In this document: one piece after another, positions 37,362 through 46,633 of the stretch
Position numbering within the stretch: position 1 is the stretch's first letter
How the letters are laid out: each line of letters starts with the position of its first letter
Source of the DNA: Bryobacterales bacterium
Lineage (GTDB): Bacteria > Acidobacteriota > Terriglobia > Bryobacterales > Bryobacteraceae
Direction: 5' to 3'
Assembly (NCBI GenBank): GCA_016713735.1
Contig: JADJOP010000004.1
Span: forward strand, 310,001-374,000
Length of the DNA: 64,000 bases
The notes under the pieces: generated by a model
Databases searched by the model: none
Seen by the model: only the letters and a program-made list of their open reading frames with translations
Told to the model about the DNA's origin: nothing
Program-made: the position numbers and the translations under genes

Positions 37362-38144
37362 CTATTTCAAGAATCCGCTGCGGCTTTCGTTGCCGGCGGT
37401 GACGGCGTCGTTGAGCGGGTCATCGATGGCCAGCAGGTGGCGCAGGGCGGGCGGCAGCGCGGCCTGTGTTTCGGAGCGGAGTAGCTTTTTTTGATATTGC
37501 TGTTGGGGCTGGTCGCGGCGGACGTAAAAGGAGTGAAGGGCGCAGCGGGCGTGATCGGTACGGTTCTCCGTGCCACCGTGCCAGCAGTGAGCATTCATGA
37601 CGACGACGGTGCCGGCGGGGGCGGTGACAACGACCTCATCGGGATGGCCGGCGGTGGGCTCGGGCAGCGCGTCTTGCGGCAGGCGGCCGAAGCGATGGGA
37701 GCCGGGGACGACGCGGATGGCGCCGTTCGCGCGCGTGAAGTCGTCGATCATCCAGACGGTGTTGCAGACCCAGTTGCCGCGGGCGTCGGGGATGGCGCCC
37801 ATGTCGGCGTGGAGGGGCTGCGAGGAGCCGTTGTGCGGGTTGGCGGAGCGGGCGTTGAGGCTGCTCAATTTGTAGTCGCCAGCGAGGACGTGGCTGACGA
37901 GCGAGAGGACGGTGGGGTCGGCGACGATGCGTTGGAAGACCTCGCCTTTATCGACGAGATTGGCGAGGCGGGCCGAGCCGGGCTCCTGGCGGAACTCGCT
38001 GCCGGCGGCGTCGCCTTCGAGGGCGAAGAGGCGGGCCAGTTCGCGGCGCACCTCGGCGAGGAGGGCGGCAGACATGTAGCCGGGAAGGACGACGTAGCCC
38101 AGCTCATCCAGTTGCTGCGCTTGCTCGGCGGTCACAATTGCCAT
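37362..38144 (-). CDS. Phytanoyl-CoA dioxygenase (PhyH) family protein
   Basis: A 260-residue cupin-fold Fe(II)/2-oxoglutarate-dependent oxygenase. The iron-binding H-x-D is in QPLHADMGAIPD near residue 112, and the distal His lies in MNAHCWHGGTENRTDH with the 2-oxoglutarate-binding Arg after it. The N-terminus QLDELGYVVLPGYMS is typical of the family. The substrate cannot be told from sequence; members hydroxylate lipids, small molecules or peptides. It precedes rfaE2 and mfd on the same strand with an 18-base gap and is divergent from the waaF gene with only 33 bases between starts. Confidence 0.87.
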   Translation of the reverse strand: MAIVTAEQAQQLDELGYVVLPGYMSAALLAEVRRELARLFALEGDAAGSEFRQEPGSARLANLVDKGEVFQRIVADPTVLSLVSHVLAGDYKLSSLNARSANPHNGSSQPLHADMGAIPDARGNWVCNTVWMIDDFTRANGAIRVVPGSHRFGRLPQDALPEPTAGHPDEVVVTAPAGTVVVMNAHCWHGGTENRTDHARCALHSFYVRRDQPQQQYQKKLLRSETQAALPPALRHLLAIDDPLNDAVTAGNESRSGFLK

Positions 38145-38177
38145 TGTAGCCGCCTGTTAGGATGAAGACGTTCCCGC

Positions 38178-39218
38178 ATGGAGTCTCCCCACAAGCTGCT
38201 CATCCGCGCCACGAACTGGGTGGGCGATGCCGTGATGAGCCTGCCCGCGCTGCGCATGGTGCGGGCGCGGTTTCCCCAAGCGCACGTTGCCGTGCTGGCC
38301 AAGCCGTGGGTGGCCGATTTGTATGGACGCGAGACGTGGCTGAACGAAGTGATCCCGTACACGCCGCAACCGGGGCGGGGCGATTGGGCGGCGAAGTGGC
38401 GGGCGGCGCGGGAGATTGGGCGGATGGGGTTCGATGCGGCGCTGCTGCTGCCGAATTCGTTTGAGTCGGCGGCGGTGGCGTTTGCGGCGCGGATTCCGGA
38501 GCGCATCGGCTATGCGCGCGATGGGCGCGGGGTGTTGCTGACGCGGGCGCTGGCTGTTCCGAAGCCGGGCGAGATTCCGGCGCATGAGACCTTTTACTAT
38601 CTGGAACTGGTGCGGCGGGCGGGGTGGTTGCGCGAGTTGCCGGCGACGGCGCATCCGGTGTTGGAGGGCCTGGAGGCGGCTCGGTCGGCGGGTGGCGTGT
38701 TGCTTGAGGAGAAAGGGCTGGGTGGGGGTGTCTTGGGGGTGAGTCCGGGGGCGGCGTTTGGGACGGCGAAACGGTGGTATCCGGAGCGGTTCGCGGCGGC
38801 GGCGTTGCGGGTGGCCGAGGAGCGCGGGTGGGGTGTGGCGCTGTTTGGGTCGGGCGGTGAGCGGGCGCTCTGTGAACAGGTGCGGGCGGCGTTGGAGGGC
38901 AAGGTGCGGGGCGTGCATAACTTCGCGGGCGAGACGACGCTGCGGCAGTTTATTGACGCCGCGGCGGCGTGCCGCGCGTTTCTCACCAACGATTCCGGGG
39001 CGATGCACATTGCCTATGCGGTGGGTGTGCCGACGGTGGCGGTGTTCGGCCCGACGGATCACATCGGGACGGGGCCTTCGGGGGAGCACACGCGGATTGT
39101 GCGCGTGCCGGTGGAGTGCAGCCCGTGCAAGCTGCGGGAATGTCCGATCGACCACCGCTGCATGAAGGGCGTGGAGGCCGACATGGTGGCGCGGACGGCC
39201 CTGGAACTGCTCAAATAG
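38178..39218 (+). CDS. waaF: ADP-heptose:LPS heptosyltransferase II
   Basis: A 346-residue GT9 family glycosyltransferase. The N-terminus KLLIRATNWVGDAVMSLPAL is the GT9 hallmark. The C-terminal nucleotide-binding domain shows PGAAFGTAKRWYPERFAAAA and LTNDSGAMHIAYAVGVPTVA followed by FGPTDH, matching the WaaF subgroup. CSPCKLRECPIDHRC near the end is the cysteine-rich stretch often seen in WaaF. It adds the second heptose to the LPS core at the inner membrane. It is first in a run of four closely spaced plus-strand genes. Confidence 0.92.
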   Translation: MESPHKLLIRATNWVGDAVMSLPALRMVRARFPQAHVAVLAKPWVADLYGRETWLNEVIPYTPQPGRGDWAAKWRAAREIGRMGFDAALLLPNSFESAAVAFAARIPERIGYARDGRGVLLTRALAVPKPGEIPAHETFYYLELVRRAGWLRELPATAHPVLEGLEAARSAGGVLLEEKGLGGGVLGVSPGAAFGTAKRWYPERFAAAALRVAEERGWGVALFGSGGERALCEQVRAALEGKVRGVHNFAGETTLRQFIDAAAACRAFLTNDSGAMHIAYAVGVPTVAVFGPTDHIGTGPSGEHTRIVRVPVECSPCKLRECPIDHRCMKGVEADMVARTALELLK

Positions 39219-39223
39219 AAGGC

Positions 39224-39598
39224 TTGGATACACGCAGGAAGATTCTCGGTTGGAGCGATGCGCGGGCGTTGCTGGAAGCGGCCGGCGCGCCGCTGGTGAC
39301 GGGCTATTTCGATCCCTTGACGGCGGACCACGCGCGGCGGCTGGCACAACTGGCCGAAACGCACGGGCCGCTTTTTGTTTTGGTGCTCGATCCGCCCGAT
39401 GCGGTGCTGCCGGCGGGGGCGCGGGCGGAGCTGGTGGCTTCGCTCGCGTGTGTGAAGTGCATCGCGCTGCCTCCGGCGGAGGGGGCGCAGGCGGTGTTGG
39501 ATGCGTTGGGCGAAGGGCGGTTGCTGCGCGAGGAAGCGGCCGATTTGGAGCGGCGGGCGGCGCTGACGCGCCACGTGCATGCGCGGCACGCCTCGTAG
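39224..39598 (+). CDS. Degenerate RfaE2-like nucleotidyltransferase-fold protein
   Basis: A 124-residue protein between two heptosyltransferases. The TTG start at 39224 has AGAAGG just before it, and the stop abuts the next ATG. Its N-terminal third aligns by eye with the RfaE2 in this window: VTGYFDPLTADHARRL against TNGCYDLLHPGHVRLL, so the HxGH site has become TADH. A later block (ARAELVASLACVKCIALP) parallels the PLIPEAERAALACALEAVD region. Without HxGH it is unlikely to be a normal adenylyltransferase. A regulatory or partner role in LPS core assembly is possible but is inference. Confidence 0.66.
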   Translation: MDTRRKILGWSDARALLEAAGAPLVTGYFDPLTADHARRLAQLAETHGPLFVLVLDPPDAVLPAGARAELVASLACVKCIALPPAEGAQAVLDALGEGRLLREEAADLERRAALTRHVHARHAS

Positions 39599-40576
39599 AT
39601 GGAACCGGAGCGCATCCTGATTGTGCGGTTGGGCGCCTTTGGCGACATCATCCATACCCTGCCGGCAGCGGCGACGCTGAGGGCGAACTGTCCGCGCGCG
39701 AAGATCACGTGGCTGGTGGAGCCGCGTTGGGCGGCGCTGCTGGAAGGAAACCCCGACGTGGACGAGGTGATCGCGTTTGACCGGCGCGGACCACGAAGCT
39801 GGCCGCACCTGGTGGGGGCGCTGCGGCGGGCGCGATTCGATCTGGCGATCGACTTTCAGGGTCTGCTCAAGTCGGCGCTGCCGGTACGATTCAGCGGCGC
39901 ACGGGTGCGTGTGGGGCTGGCTTGGGGAGCGGCGCGCGAGGCGTTGGCTTCGTTTTGTTATTCGCGCACGTGCACACCGACGGCGCGGCACATCGTGGAT
40001 CAACATCTCGAACTGGCGGGCTTTGCGGTGGGCGGTGAGAGCGTGGTGCGGTTTGCGATTCCCGAGGGGCAGGCGGAGGGCGAGTTGCCGGAGCGGTTCG
40101 TGCTGGCGTGTCCGCTGGCCGGGTGGCGCTCGAAGCAGTGGCCGTTGGAGCGTTATGAAGAGCTGGCGGGGCTGGTGCGGGAGCGTCTCGATGTGCCGCT
40201 GGTATTGAATGGCGCGCCGGGGCAGGTGGAGGAGTTGCGGCGGGTGCGCCGAGCTGTCACCCATGTGTCCGGTTTGCCGGGGCTGATTGACGCGACGCGG
40301 CGGGCGCTGGCGGTGGTGGGCTTGGATAGCGGGCCAATGCACCTGGCGGCGGCGTTGCGGAAGCCGGGCGTAGCGCTGTTTGGGCCGACGGACCCGGCGC
40401 GCAATGGGCCGTATTGCGATACGATGCCGGTTCTGCGCGAGGCCGCTTCGGTGACGACATACAAACGAGGAGACGAGCATGAGCCGGGGCTGGCGTCGAT
40501 TCCGGCGGCGCGCGTGATGGAGGTTCTGCTGGAGTCGTTGCGCAATCACGAAGCGGGAACGGAGGCGGCGGGATGA
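39599..40576 (+). CDS. waaC: ADP-heptose:LPS heptosyltransferase I
   Basis: A 325-residue GT9 enzyme. ERILIVRLGAFGDIIHTLPA matches the WaaC start, and the middle contains DLAIDFQGLLKSALPVRF with the conserved acidic DFQG, typical of WaaC rather than WaaF. The sugar-nucleotide site shows PLAGWRSKQWPLERYEELA and VGLDSGPMHLAAAL, followed by LFGPTDPARNGPY. It adds the first heptose to Kdo. It follows the RfaE2-like gene with no gap and overlaps the next gene as ATGA. Confidence 0.9.
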   Translation: MEPERILIVRLGAFGDIIHTLPAAATLRANCPRAKITWLVEPRWAALLEGNPDVDEVIAFDRRGPRSWPHLVGALRRARFDLAIDFQGLLKSALPVRFSGARVRVGLAWGAAREALASFCYSRTCTPTARHIVDQHLELAGFAVGGESVVRFAIPEGQAEGELPERFVLACPLAGWRSKQWPLERYEELAGLVRERLDVPLVLNGAPGQVEELRRVRRAVTHVSGLPGLIDATRRALAVVGLDSGPMHLAAALRKPGVALFGPTDPARNGPYCDTMPVLREAASVTTYKRGDEHEPGLASIPAARVMEVLLESLRNHEAGTEAAG

Positions 40577-41148
40577 CGCGGCGCTACTGGTTTCCCAAGC
40601 ACTATGCCGACGTGGTGCAGCGGCTGCGAGTGACGGCTGGTTTCGGATTATTAGCTGCGTTTCTCTGGTTTTCTGATCCTTCGGTGACGGCGATGGCGGT
40701 GGGCCTGCCGGTTTCGCTCGCGGGGCTGGCGCTACGCGCCTGGGCGGCGGGCCATTTGGCCAAGAACGAAGCGCTGGCCGTTGCCGGACCCTATGCGCTG
40801 ACGCGGAACCCGCTGTATCTGGGATCGCTGATCGTCGCACTGGGCCTGGCTGTGGCTGGGGCGAGCGTGTTTCTCACGCTGCTGTTCGTGGCGGTGTTCG
40901 TGCTCGTCTACTACCCGGTGATGGAGCTGGAAGAACAACACCTGCGGAAGTTGTTTCCGGGCTATACCGAATATGCGGACCGTGTGCCGCTGTTGTTGCC
41001 TGTGGCGGGGGCCAAGGGGCCGCTGGGGGGATTCCGCTGGGCGCTGTGGCGTCGCAACGAGGAGTACAAGGCGCTGCTCGGTTTCCTGGTGGGTGTGGCG
41101 TATCTGGCGTGGCGGGCGGGACTCATGCGCTGGCCGCTGGTTCCTTGA
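40573..41148 (+). CDS. Isoprenylcysteine carboxyl methyltransferase / phospholipid methyltransferase family membrane protein
   Basis: A 191-residue integral membrane protein with four or five helices. The catalytic-region signature GPYALTRNPLYLGSLIVALG near residue 75 and the later EEQHLRKLFPGYTEYADRVP are those of the ICMT/PEMT family of SAM-dependent methyltransferases. The substrate is probably a lipid or prenylated small molecule and is unknown. It is translationally coupled to waaC and may modify the envelope. Its 3' end overlaps the convergent GNAT gene by 26 bases. Confidence 0.84.
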   Translation: MTRRYWFPKHYADVVQRLRVTAGFGLLAAFLWFSDPSVTAMAVGLPVSLAGLALRAWAAGHLAKNEALAVAGPYALTRNPLYLGSLIVALGLAVAGASVFLTLLFVAVFVLVYYPVMELEEQHLRKLFPGYTEYADRVPLLLPVAGAKGPLGGFRWALWRRNEEYKALLGFLVGVAYLAWRAGLMRWPLVP

Positions 41149-41916
41149 CCATGAGCGCTTTGGTGTAGCCGATGCGGAAGCCCTGGCGTTCGTAGTTGCG
41201 CTGTGAGGAAGAGCCGGGGAGGGTGCAGGCCATGGCGAGCGTGGCGCCGTGGTCGAGAGCGTGGGCGCAGCGGGCGGCGATGAGTTGCCCCTGGTAGCCG
41301 AGGCCGCGATGGGCGGGGCGGGTGCCGTCGCCGGCGAGCACGGCGATGGGACCGGCCAGGGTGGCGCCACCGCAAGCGGTGACGGAGCCGTCCACTCGGC
41401 GAGCCAGGCGCAGGCGCCTTCGATGTTGAAGAGGGTCTGGAAGAGATCGCGCAGGGCCGGAGGCGCGCCGCCTTCGGGGAAGAATGCCTCGGCGAGAACC
41501 TCGCCGCAGGCGGGCCAATCAGCCTGGGCGGCAAGCTGAATGTGCGAGGGCTGGCCGGGGAGCGGGTCGAGCGCTCGGAAGAGGGTGTGCTCAAAGTGGG
41601 AGATGCGGTAGCCGCGGCGGCCGAGGATCTCAATGAGCGAGGGGTCGGCAAAGGGGCACAGAGAGACGGTGGTGGCGATGCCGCGTCCGGAGAAGCGCTC
41701 CTCGACCGCGGCGAACTCACTTTCTTCGACGCTGCCTTCCATGCCCGCGTGGAGGATTTGCGATAAAGGACTTCCTGGTCCGAAATCGAGGGCCCAGCCG
41801 CCCAGCGCGCGGTCCACTCGGACATCGGCGCCGGCGCTCCGGCAGGCAGCGGCGCAGCGTAGCGAGACCTCGGCCTCGGCGCGTTCCAGTTGGCGGACAA
41901 ATTCGTGAGTGGTCAT
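41123..41916 (-). CDS. GNAT-family N-acetyltransferase, two-lobed (one frameshift)
   Basis: Two frames join into a protein of about 264 residues starting at ATG 41916 (MTTHEFVRQLERAEAEV). The N-terminal lobe contains WALDFGPGSPLSQI and RGIATTVSLCPFADPSLIEI. The C-terminal lobe carries the acetyl-CoA loop LAGDGTRPAHRGLGYQGQLI, matching Q/R-x-x-G-x-G/A, and ends QRNYERQGFRIGYTK. The break is near 41395, and the length is one base short of a multiple of three. The substrate is unknown. Its start overlaps the stop of the serine hydrolase gene as ATGA. Confidence 0.74.
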
Positions 41917-44026
41917 CGGTTGGGGGTGAGCAGTCGCAGGCGGCGGACACAGAATGCGTCGTAGTTGGGGCGTGTGCGGTTGGAGCCGCTGAAGACGAGC
42001 CAGGCATCGTTGCCGCTGATCCAGGCGGTGGGCAAACGGTAGCCGTGGGTATCGCCGAGTCCCCAATCGGGGGTGTGGAAGGCGGTGGTCCAGGGGCCCC
42101 AGGGGGTGGGTGCATCGTAGATGCCCCAGCCGCCGGAGTGATCGTAGCCAATGAGAAGGAGGTAGCGGCGCAGGCCGGGATGAAAGACGGCGTCGACGCG
42201 CTGTGCGTGGGCGGGGAAGTGCCACACGTTGCGACGGTCCTCGATGCGGGGCGACCAGCGGGGGGAAGCGCCGTCCATGCCGGCAAAGTAGTGCCAGGCG
42301 GTTGGATCGGCGATGCGGTTGCGCGGGGCGCGGGCGAGCAGGACGCCGTCATCGGAGAAGTAGGCGCTGGGGCCGCTTTGGGAATAGACGTAGACAAACT
42401 CATCCGGCGCGCCTTGGTAGTGAGGGCCGAACTGGAGGAACGAGGGCGAGCCGAAGGCGGTGGTCCACTTCCAGGCCCAGGTCCAGGTGAGGCCGCGGTC
42501 GCGCGAGTAGAGCAGTTGGGCGTTGCCGGTGTTGCGGGCGAAGGCGTAGAGGGCGCCATCGACCATGAGGAGGCCGCTCACCTTGGCCCCGGCGGGGCCG
42601 TCGCCGAGGCGTTCGCCTGTGGCGCTGCGGACGTTGGTGGCGGAGAAGTCGAGCGGGCCGCCGGTGAGGCGCGCCCAGCCGAGGAGAGTTTGCGATCGAC
42701 GAAGGGCGCGAAGCCTCTGCCGTCGCCATAGGAGGTGAACTGAGAGCCGTCGTCCATCCAAGTGAGGGGCCAGTTGTCGCTGTCCTGGGCGGCGATGCGA
42801 ATCTCGTCGGCGGGGGCCCACTCGACGCCGGTGATGTGTGTGCTGGCGGGGTAGGGAGCGGGCGCGCCGTGGGGGAGCACTGCGGCAACCGTGGGTGCGT
42901 AGAGGTGTTCGAGCATGGGGCCCCAGAAGTCAGCGCGGCGCTGCGCGCCATTGAGGGCCGCGCCGTTGCGGACGACGACCAGATCGAGGCTGGGAATGAC
43001 GAGCAGGGTTTGGTGGCCCGCGCCGGCTCCGCAGAAGGCATCGGCGGGGATGGAGGGCCAGATGCGGTCCTCGTTGGTATACCAACCCATGGCGGGCGCC
43101 GGCACAGGATTGGTGGGCGAACGGGCGGGCAGCGCGTTGGGGTTGGCGATCTTCATTTCGGCGAGGCGTGCGGGCCGGATGAGAACGCGCTCGCCGATGC
43201 GTCCGCCATCAGCGAGGAGTTGCCCGATGCGGGCGGTGGCGCGGGGCGTGAAACTGCCGCCGCCCCAGGAGGCGTAGACGGGGAGGCCGTCCGTTTCGTA
43301 AGCGCGGCCGTAGCCGATGCTCCAGTCCTCGTCGGGGATGCCGAGGGGCAGGGTGATGCGGGTTCGCAACAAGTCGCGGAGGTTTTGTTGCGGCGCGCGG
43401 GACTCGCGCAGTGCCGCGGTGAGGGCGTAGGAGAGGGCAGCCATGCCGGTGTTGGAGTAGTGGAACTGTGTGCCGGGCTCGAAGAGGACGGGGGCGTCGT
43501 GAAGGGCGGTGAGGAAGGGGTTGGGGTCGCGCCGCCAGAAAGCGCCCATCCAGCCGGTGAGCTGCTCGTGGGTGAGGCCCTCGACTTCGGCATCCTGCAG
43601 GCCGGAGGTGTGCGAGGCGAGGTGACGGAGCGTGATGCCGCTCTTGCGTTCGTCGCCGCGCCAGGCGGGGATGTAGCGCGACGCGGGGTCGTCCCATTTC
43701 ACGAGGCCGTCTTGCACAAGCAGAGTAAGCGAGAGGCCGCCGACGAGCGATTTGGCAAGCGAAGCGGTGCCCTGCTTACGCGCGGCATCGTGTCCCTCGG
43801 CGTACCATTCCAGAGCGATGCGCCCGCGGCGGGCGACGATCAGCGCGCGGGTGCCGCGGGCGGCGAGCTGTGTGCGGAGAGTTTCGAGTTTGGCGGAGTC
43901 GAGGCCGAGGGCGGTGGGCGGAGCGGTCTGCCACTGAGTTTCCGCCACGGCTGGTAAAGCGGCGAGGAGGGCGAGCCGGATGGCCCGCCCTCCCCAAAAT
44001 CCGTCGCGATGGGATGCGCGAGGCAT
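41913..44026 (-). CDS. Serine hydrolase (beta-lactamase fold) fused to a DUF4185/sialidase-like domain (one frameshift)
   Basis: A signal peptide (IRLALLAALPAVAETQW) precedes a class C beta-lactamase-type domain to about residue 390, with S-x-x-K in GTASLAKSLVGG, Y-x-N in FHYSNTG and a late AGAGHQTLLVIPSLDLVVVR segment. After VEWAPADEIRIAAQDSDNWP a second, beta-rich domain follows, with repeated display-like motifs such as YSRDRGLTWTWAWKW and LLIGYDHSGGWGIYDAPTPW, resembling DUF4185 or five-bladed sugar-enzyme domains. The break is at about 42681-42688, where one missing C restores RKLSLGWARLTGG. The fusion suggests processing of a cell-wall, ester or glycan substrate outside the cytoplasm, which is inference. 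Confidence 0.74.
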
Positions 44027-44042
44027 CGTGATGCCGCGACCG

Positions 44043-45469
44043 TTACGACCAGAGCCGGTCGTTGGTGCGGTCGGTATCCCATTCCGGCGTCGGGGCGAAG
44101 AACTGCTTGTCCTTCATGAGGTGTTGCTTGACCACCTCGTCGTTGAGCGTGACGCCGAGGCCGGGGGTGTCGGGCACGGTGGCGAAGCCTTTATCGAAGA
44201 GCGGCTTGTGGCCGTGGACGATGTCTTCCCACCAGGGGACGTCGACGGAGTGGTGTTCGAGGGCGACGAAGTTCTCAGTGGCCGCCGCGCAGTGGACGTT
44301 GGCCATGAAGCTGACCGGGGAGCCGGCGAAGTGCATGGCCATGGCCACGCCTTCCTCCTGGCAGAGGTCGCCGATGCGCTTGGTTTCAAAGAGGCCGCCC
44401 GAGGTGGCCAGGTCGGGGTGGATCATGTCGACGGCGTGCATGCGGGCGAGCTTGAGGAAGTCCTCTTTGAGGTAGATGTCCTCGCCGGTGAGGATGGGAA
44501 TGTCGACCGCGTCAGTGATCTTCTTCATCAGGTCGGCGTACTGCCAGGGGATCATGTCTTCGAGCCAGGCCATGTTGTATTTTTCCAGCGCCTTGCCGAG
44601 GCGGATGCAGGAATTCAGGCCAACGTGTCCGAAATGGTCGGCGGCGAGGGGGATCTCCATGCCGATCACTTCGCGCACCTTGGCGACGTATGCGGCCATC
44701 AGTTCAATGCCCTTGGGGGTGAGTTCCATGCCGGTGAACATGTGCTGGGTGCGAGCGAGGTCGCGGCTGGTGATGCCGAGAGGGCGGGAGACAACGCCCG
44801 GGGTGCTTTCGACGAGGCCGAAGCCGAGGTCCATTTTGAGGAAGGTGAAGCCCTTGCCGTCCATGCGCTCTTTCAATCTGCGCCCGAACTCGGCGGCGTC
44901 GGCCACCTGGGTGGTGTCGGCGTAGCAGCGGACCTTATCGCGGAACTTGCCGCCCAGCAACTGGTAGGCCAGGACGTTGTAGGCCTTGCCGGCGAGGTCG
45001 CAGAGCGCCATTTCGACGCCGCAGACGCCGCCGCCCTGCCGCGCATGGCCGCCGAACTGTTTAATCCTGCGGAAGATCTTGTCGACGTTGCACGGGTTCT
45101 CCCCGAGCAGGCGGCTCTTGAGCACGAGCGCGTACTTCTCACTGGCTCCGTCGCGGACCTCGCCCAGGCCATAGATGCCCTGGTTGGTGTCGATGCGAAT
45201 GAGCGGGACCATCATGGGGGCGCCGACGATGGTGGCCACGCGGAGGTCGGTGATCTTCAGATCCGACGGTTTTGGAGTTGGTGTTGACGCGCTGCTGGTA
45301 GGCTTCGATGGTCTGGTCGTCCCAGAAGCTAAAGGCGGCGGCGCCGTGGCGGCAGTGCGGAGCCAGTCGCGGCGGCTGGTTCCACCTGGGAACGAGATGC
45401 GCAGCGCGGGGCGGGTTTGTTGGCGGATAAATGAGCTCGATCGAGGAGATGAACGAGTGACGGCTTCAT
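44043..45469 (-). CDS. Mandelate racemase/muconate lactonizing enzyme family protein, Tat-type leader (frameshifts in first 75 codons)
   Basis: From 45239 down the frame is intact for 398 residues and shows the enolase superfamily barrel: FLKMDLGFG with the catalytic-lysine region, metal ligands in PLAADHFGH, MAWLEDMIP and ILTGEDIYL, and HPDLATSGGL near the C-terminus. Upstream, short pieces in other frames extend the protein: MKPSLVHLLDRAHLSANKPA from ATG 45469, then RISFPGGTSRRDWLRTA (twin-arginine-like), then FWDDQTIEAYQQRVNTNSK, joining to SDLKITDLRVATIVG. At least three indels are needed. The reaction is probably sugar-acid dehydration or racemisation; the substrate is unknown. It follows an aldo/keto reductase on the same strand. 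Confidence 0.74.
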
Positions 45470-45623
45470 GCAGTACGACTCCTTCCTGTATGCGGGGGTG
45501 ACACGCGTGGTCGGCTGGATTGTATCACCGGGAACGAGCGAGCGCCGCCCTTTTGGACGTACGCAAGAGTCAGGATTGGGTGGGCGAGGTTGGGATGATT
45601 GAGCGCGGCCCGCAGGCTGAGCC

Positions 45624-46499
45624 TCAGGAGTTCAAGGCGCTGTTGATGCGGGCAATGGCCTCGTCGATTTCGGCGGGCGATTTGTAGCCGATCGTGACGG
45701 CGTCCACCGTGCCCAGGCCCATCACGTAGCGGATGGACTTTTCGCGTTGTTCCGCATCGGTGAACTGGCCTTCGCCGATGATCTTCATGCCAATGACGCC
45801 GGTGCCCTGTTTGTGCACGTTGGCGACGTGGTTGGTGACTTCCGGGACGTTGCCCTTCTCGGAGGTGTCGTTGCGTTCCAGACGGTCCATGCGAAGCGCC
45901 GTCGTGATTGATGCGCATGAGGGCGACGTCGAGCCAGTTGTTGCCGGCGAAGGTACGCAGGGGAGAGACCGTGGCAGGAGGCGCCGTGGGCGATCAGCGT
46001 CTTCTTATGCTTGGCTCAGAGGAGGCCGTCGCGGAAGCGGGCGAACTCGCCCGACCAGTCGTGGGCGCGCACGCAGTGGAAGCAGGACGATGTCGAAGTA
46101 TTCGGAGTTGGTTTCGCGGCGGAAGCGGTCAAGCGTGGCCGGCACGGTTTCGGTTTCGCGGAGGCGGAACTTGGTCATCAGGCGGTAGGTGTCGCGCGGG
46201 ATGCCCTTGAGGGCGATGGCGAGCATTTCGTGCATTTCGGCGTAGTTGTCGGCGGTCTCAAAGAAGCGGATGCCGCGGTCGTAGGCGTGGCGCACGAGGC
46301 GCGTGAACTTGTCCTGGCCGAGTTCGCGCTGGACGCGTCCGCCATAGGTGCCGGTGCCGAAGGCGAGGCGCGTCACCTTCACGCCGGAGTTGCCAAGCGG
46401 GACCCAATCGGTGGCTGAGCGCTTGGCGGCGGCCGGCATGGGCAGCGTGGCGGCGGCTGCGCCGGCGGCGATCTTGAGGAAGTGGCGGCGTGAGTTCAT
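45624..46499 (-). pseudogene. Aldo/keto reductase with Tat signal (several frame breaks)
   Basis: The start MNSRRHFLKIAAGAAAATLP is a twin-arginine signal. The first 140 residues are intact, with the aldo/keto reductase FETADNYAEM (catalytic Asp and Tyr) and LMTKFRL (Lys). After EYFDIVLL the frame breaks near 46095; the next piece starts HCVRAHDWSGEFARF with the catalytic His. A stop codon near 46020 and shifts near 45965 and 45905 follow. The last piece (ERNDTSEKGNVPEVTNHVAN through AIARINSALNS) is intact to 45624. Exported oxidoreductases like this often adjoin sugar-related genes in Acidobacteria. Consensus error seems more likely than decay because every fragment keeps good family identity. 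Confidence 0.68.
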
Positions 46500-46633
46500 G
46501 GCTGGTCTCCTTCTCGCTCGATACAGGGAACGGTATCAAATTGGCGGGCAGGATGCCAAGTGGGGGTGTGGGTGGCGAAGTGAGGGCGCTGTAGGGTGTG
46601 GCGGTGGGGGCGGGGAACAAAGGGGACGGTGGA

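Noticed and set aside
38969..39598. Longer frame for the RfaE2-like gene starting inside waaF
   Set aside because: The upstream 85 codons are out-of-frame waaF sequence; TTG 39224 has a proper ribosome site.
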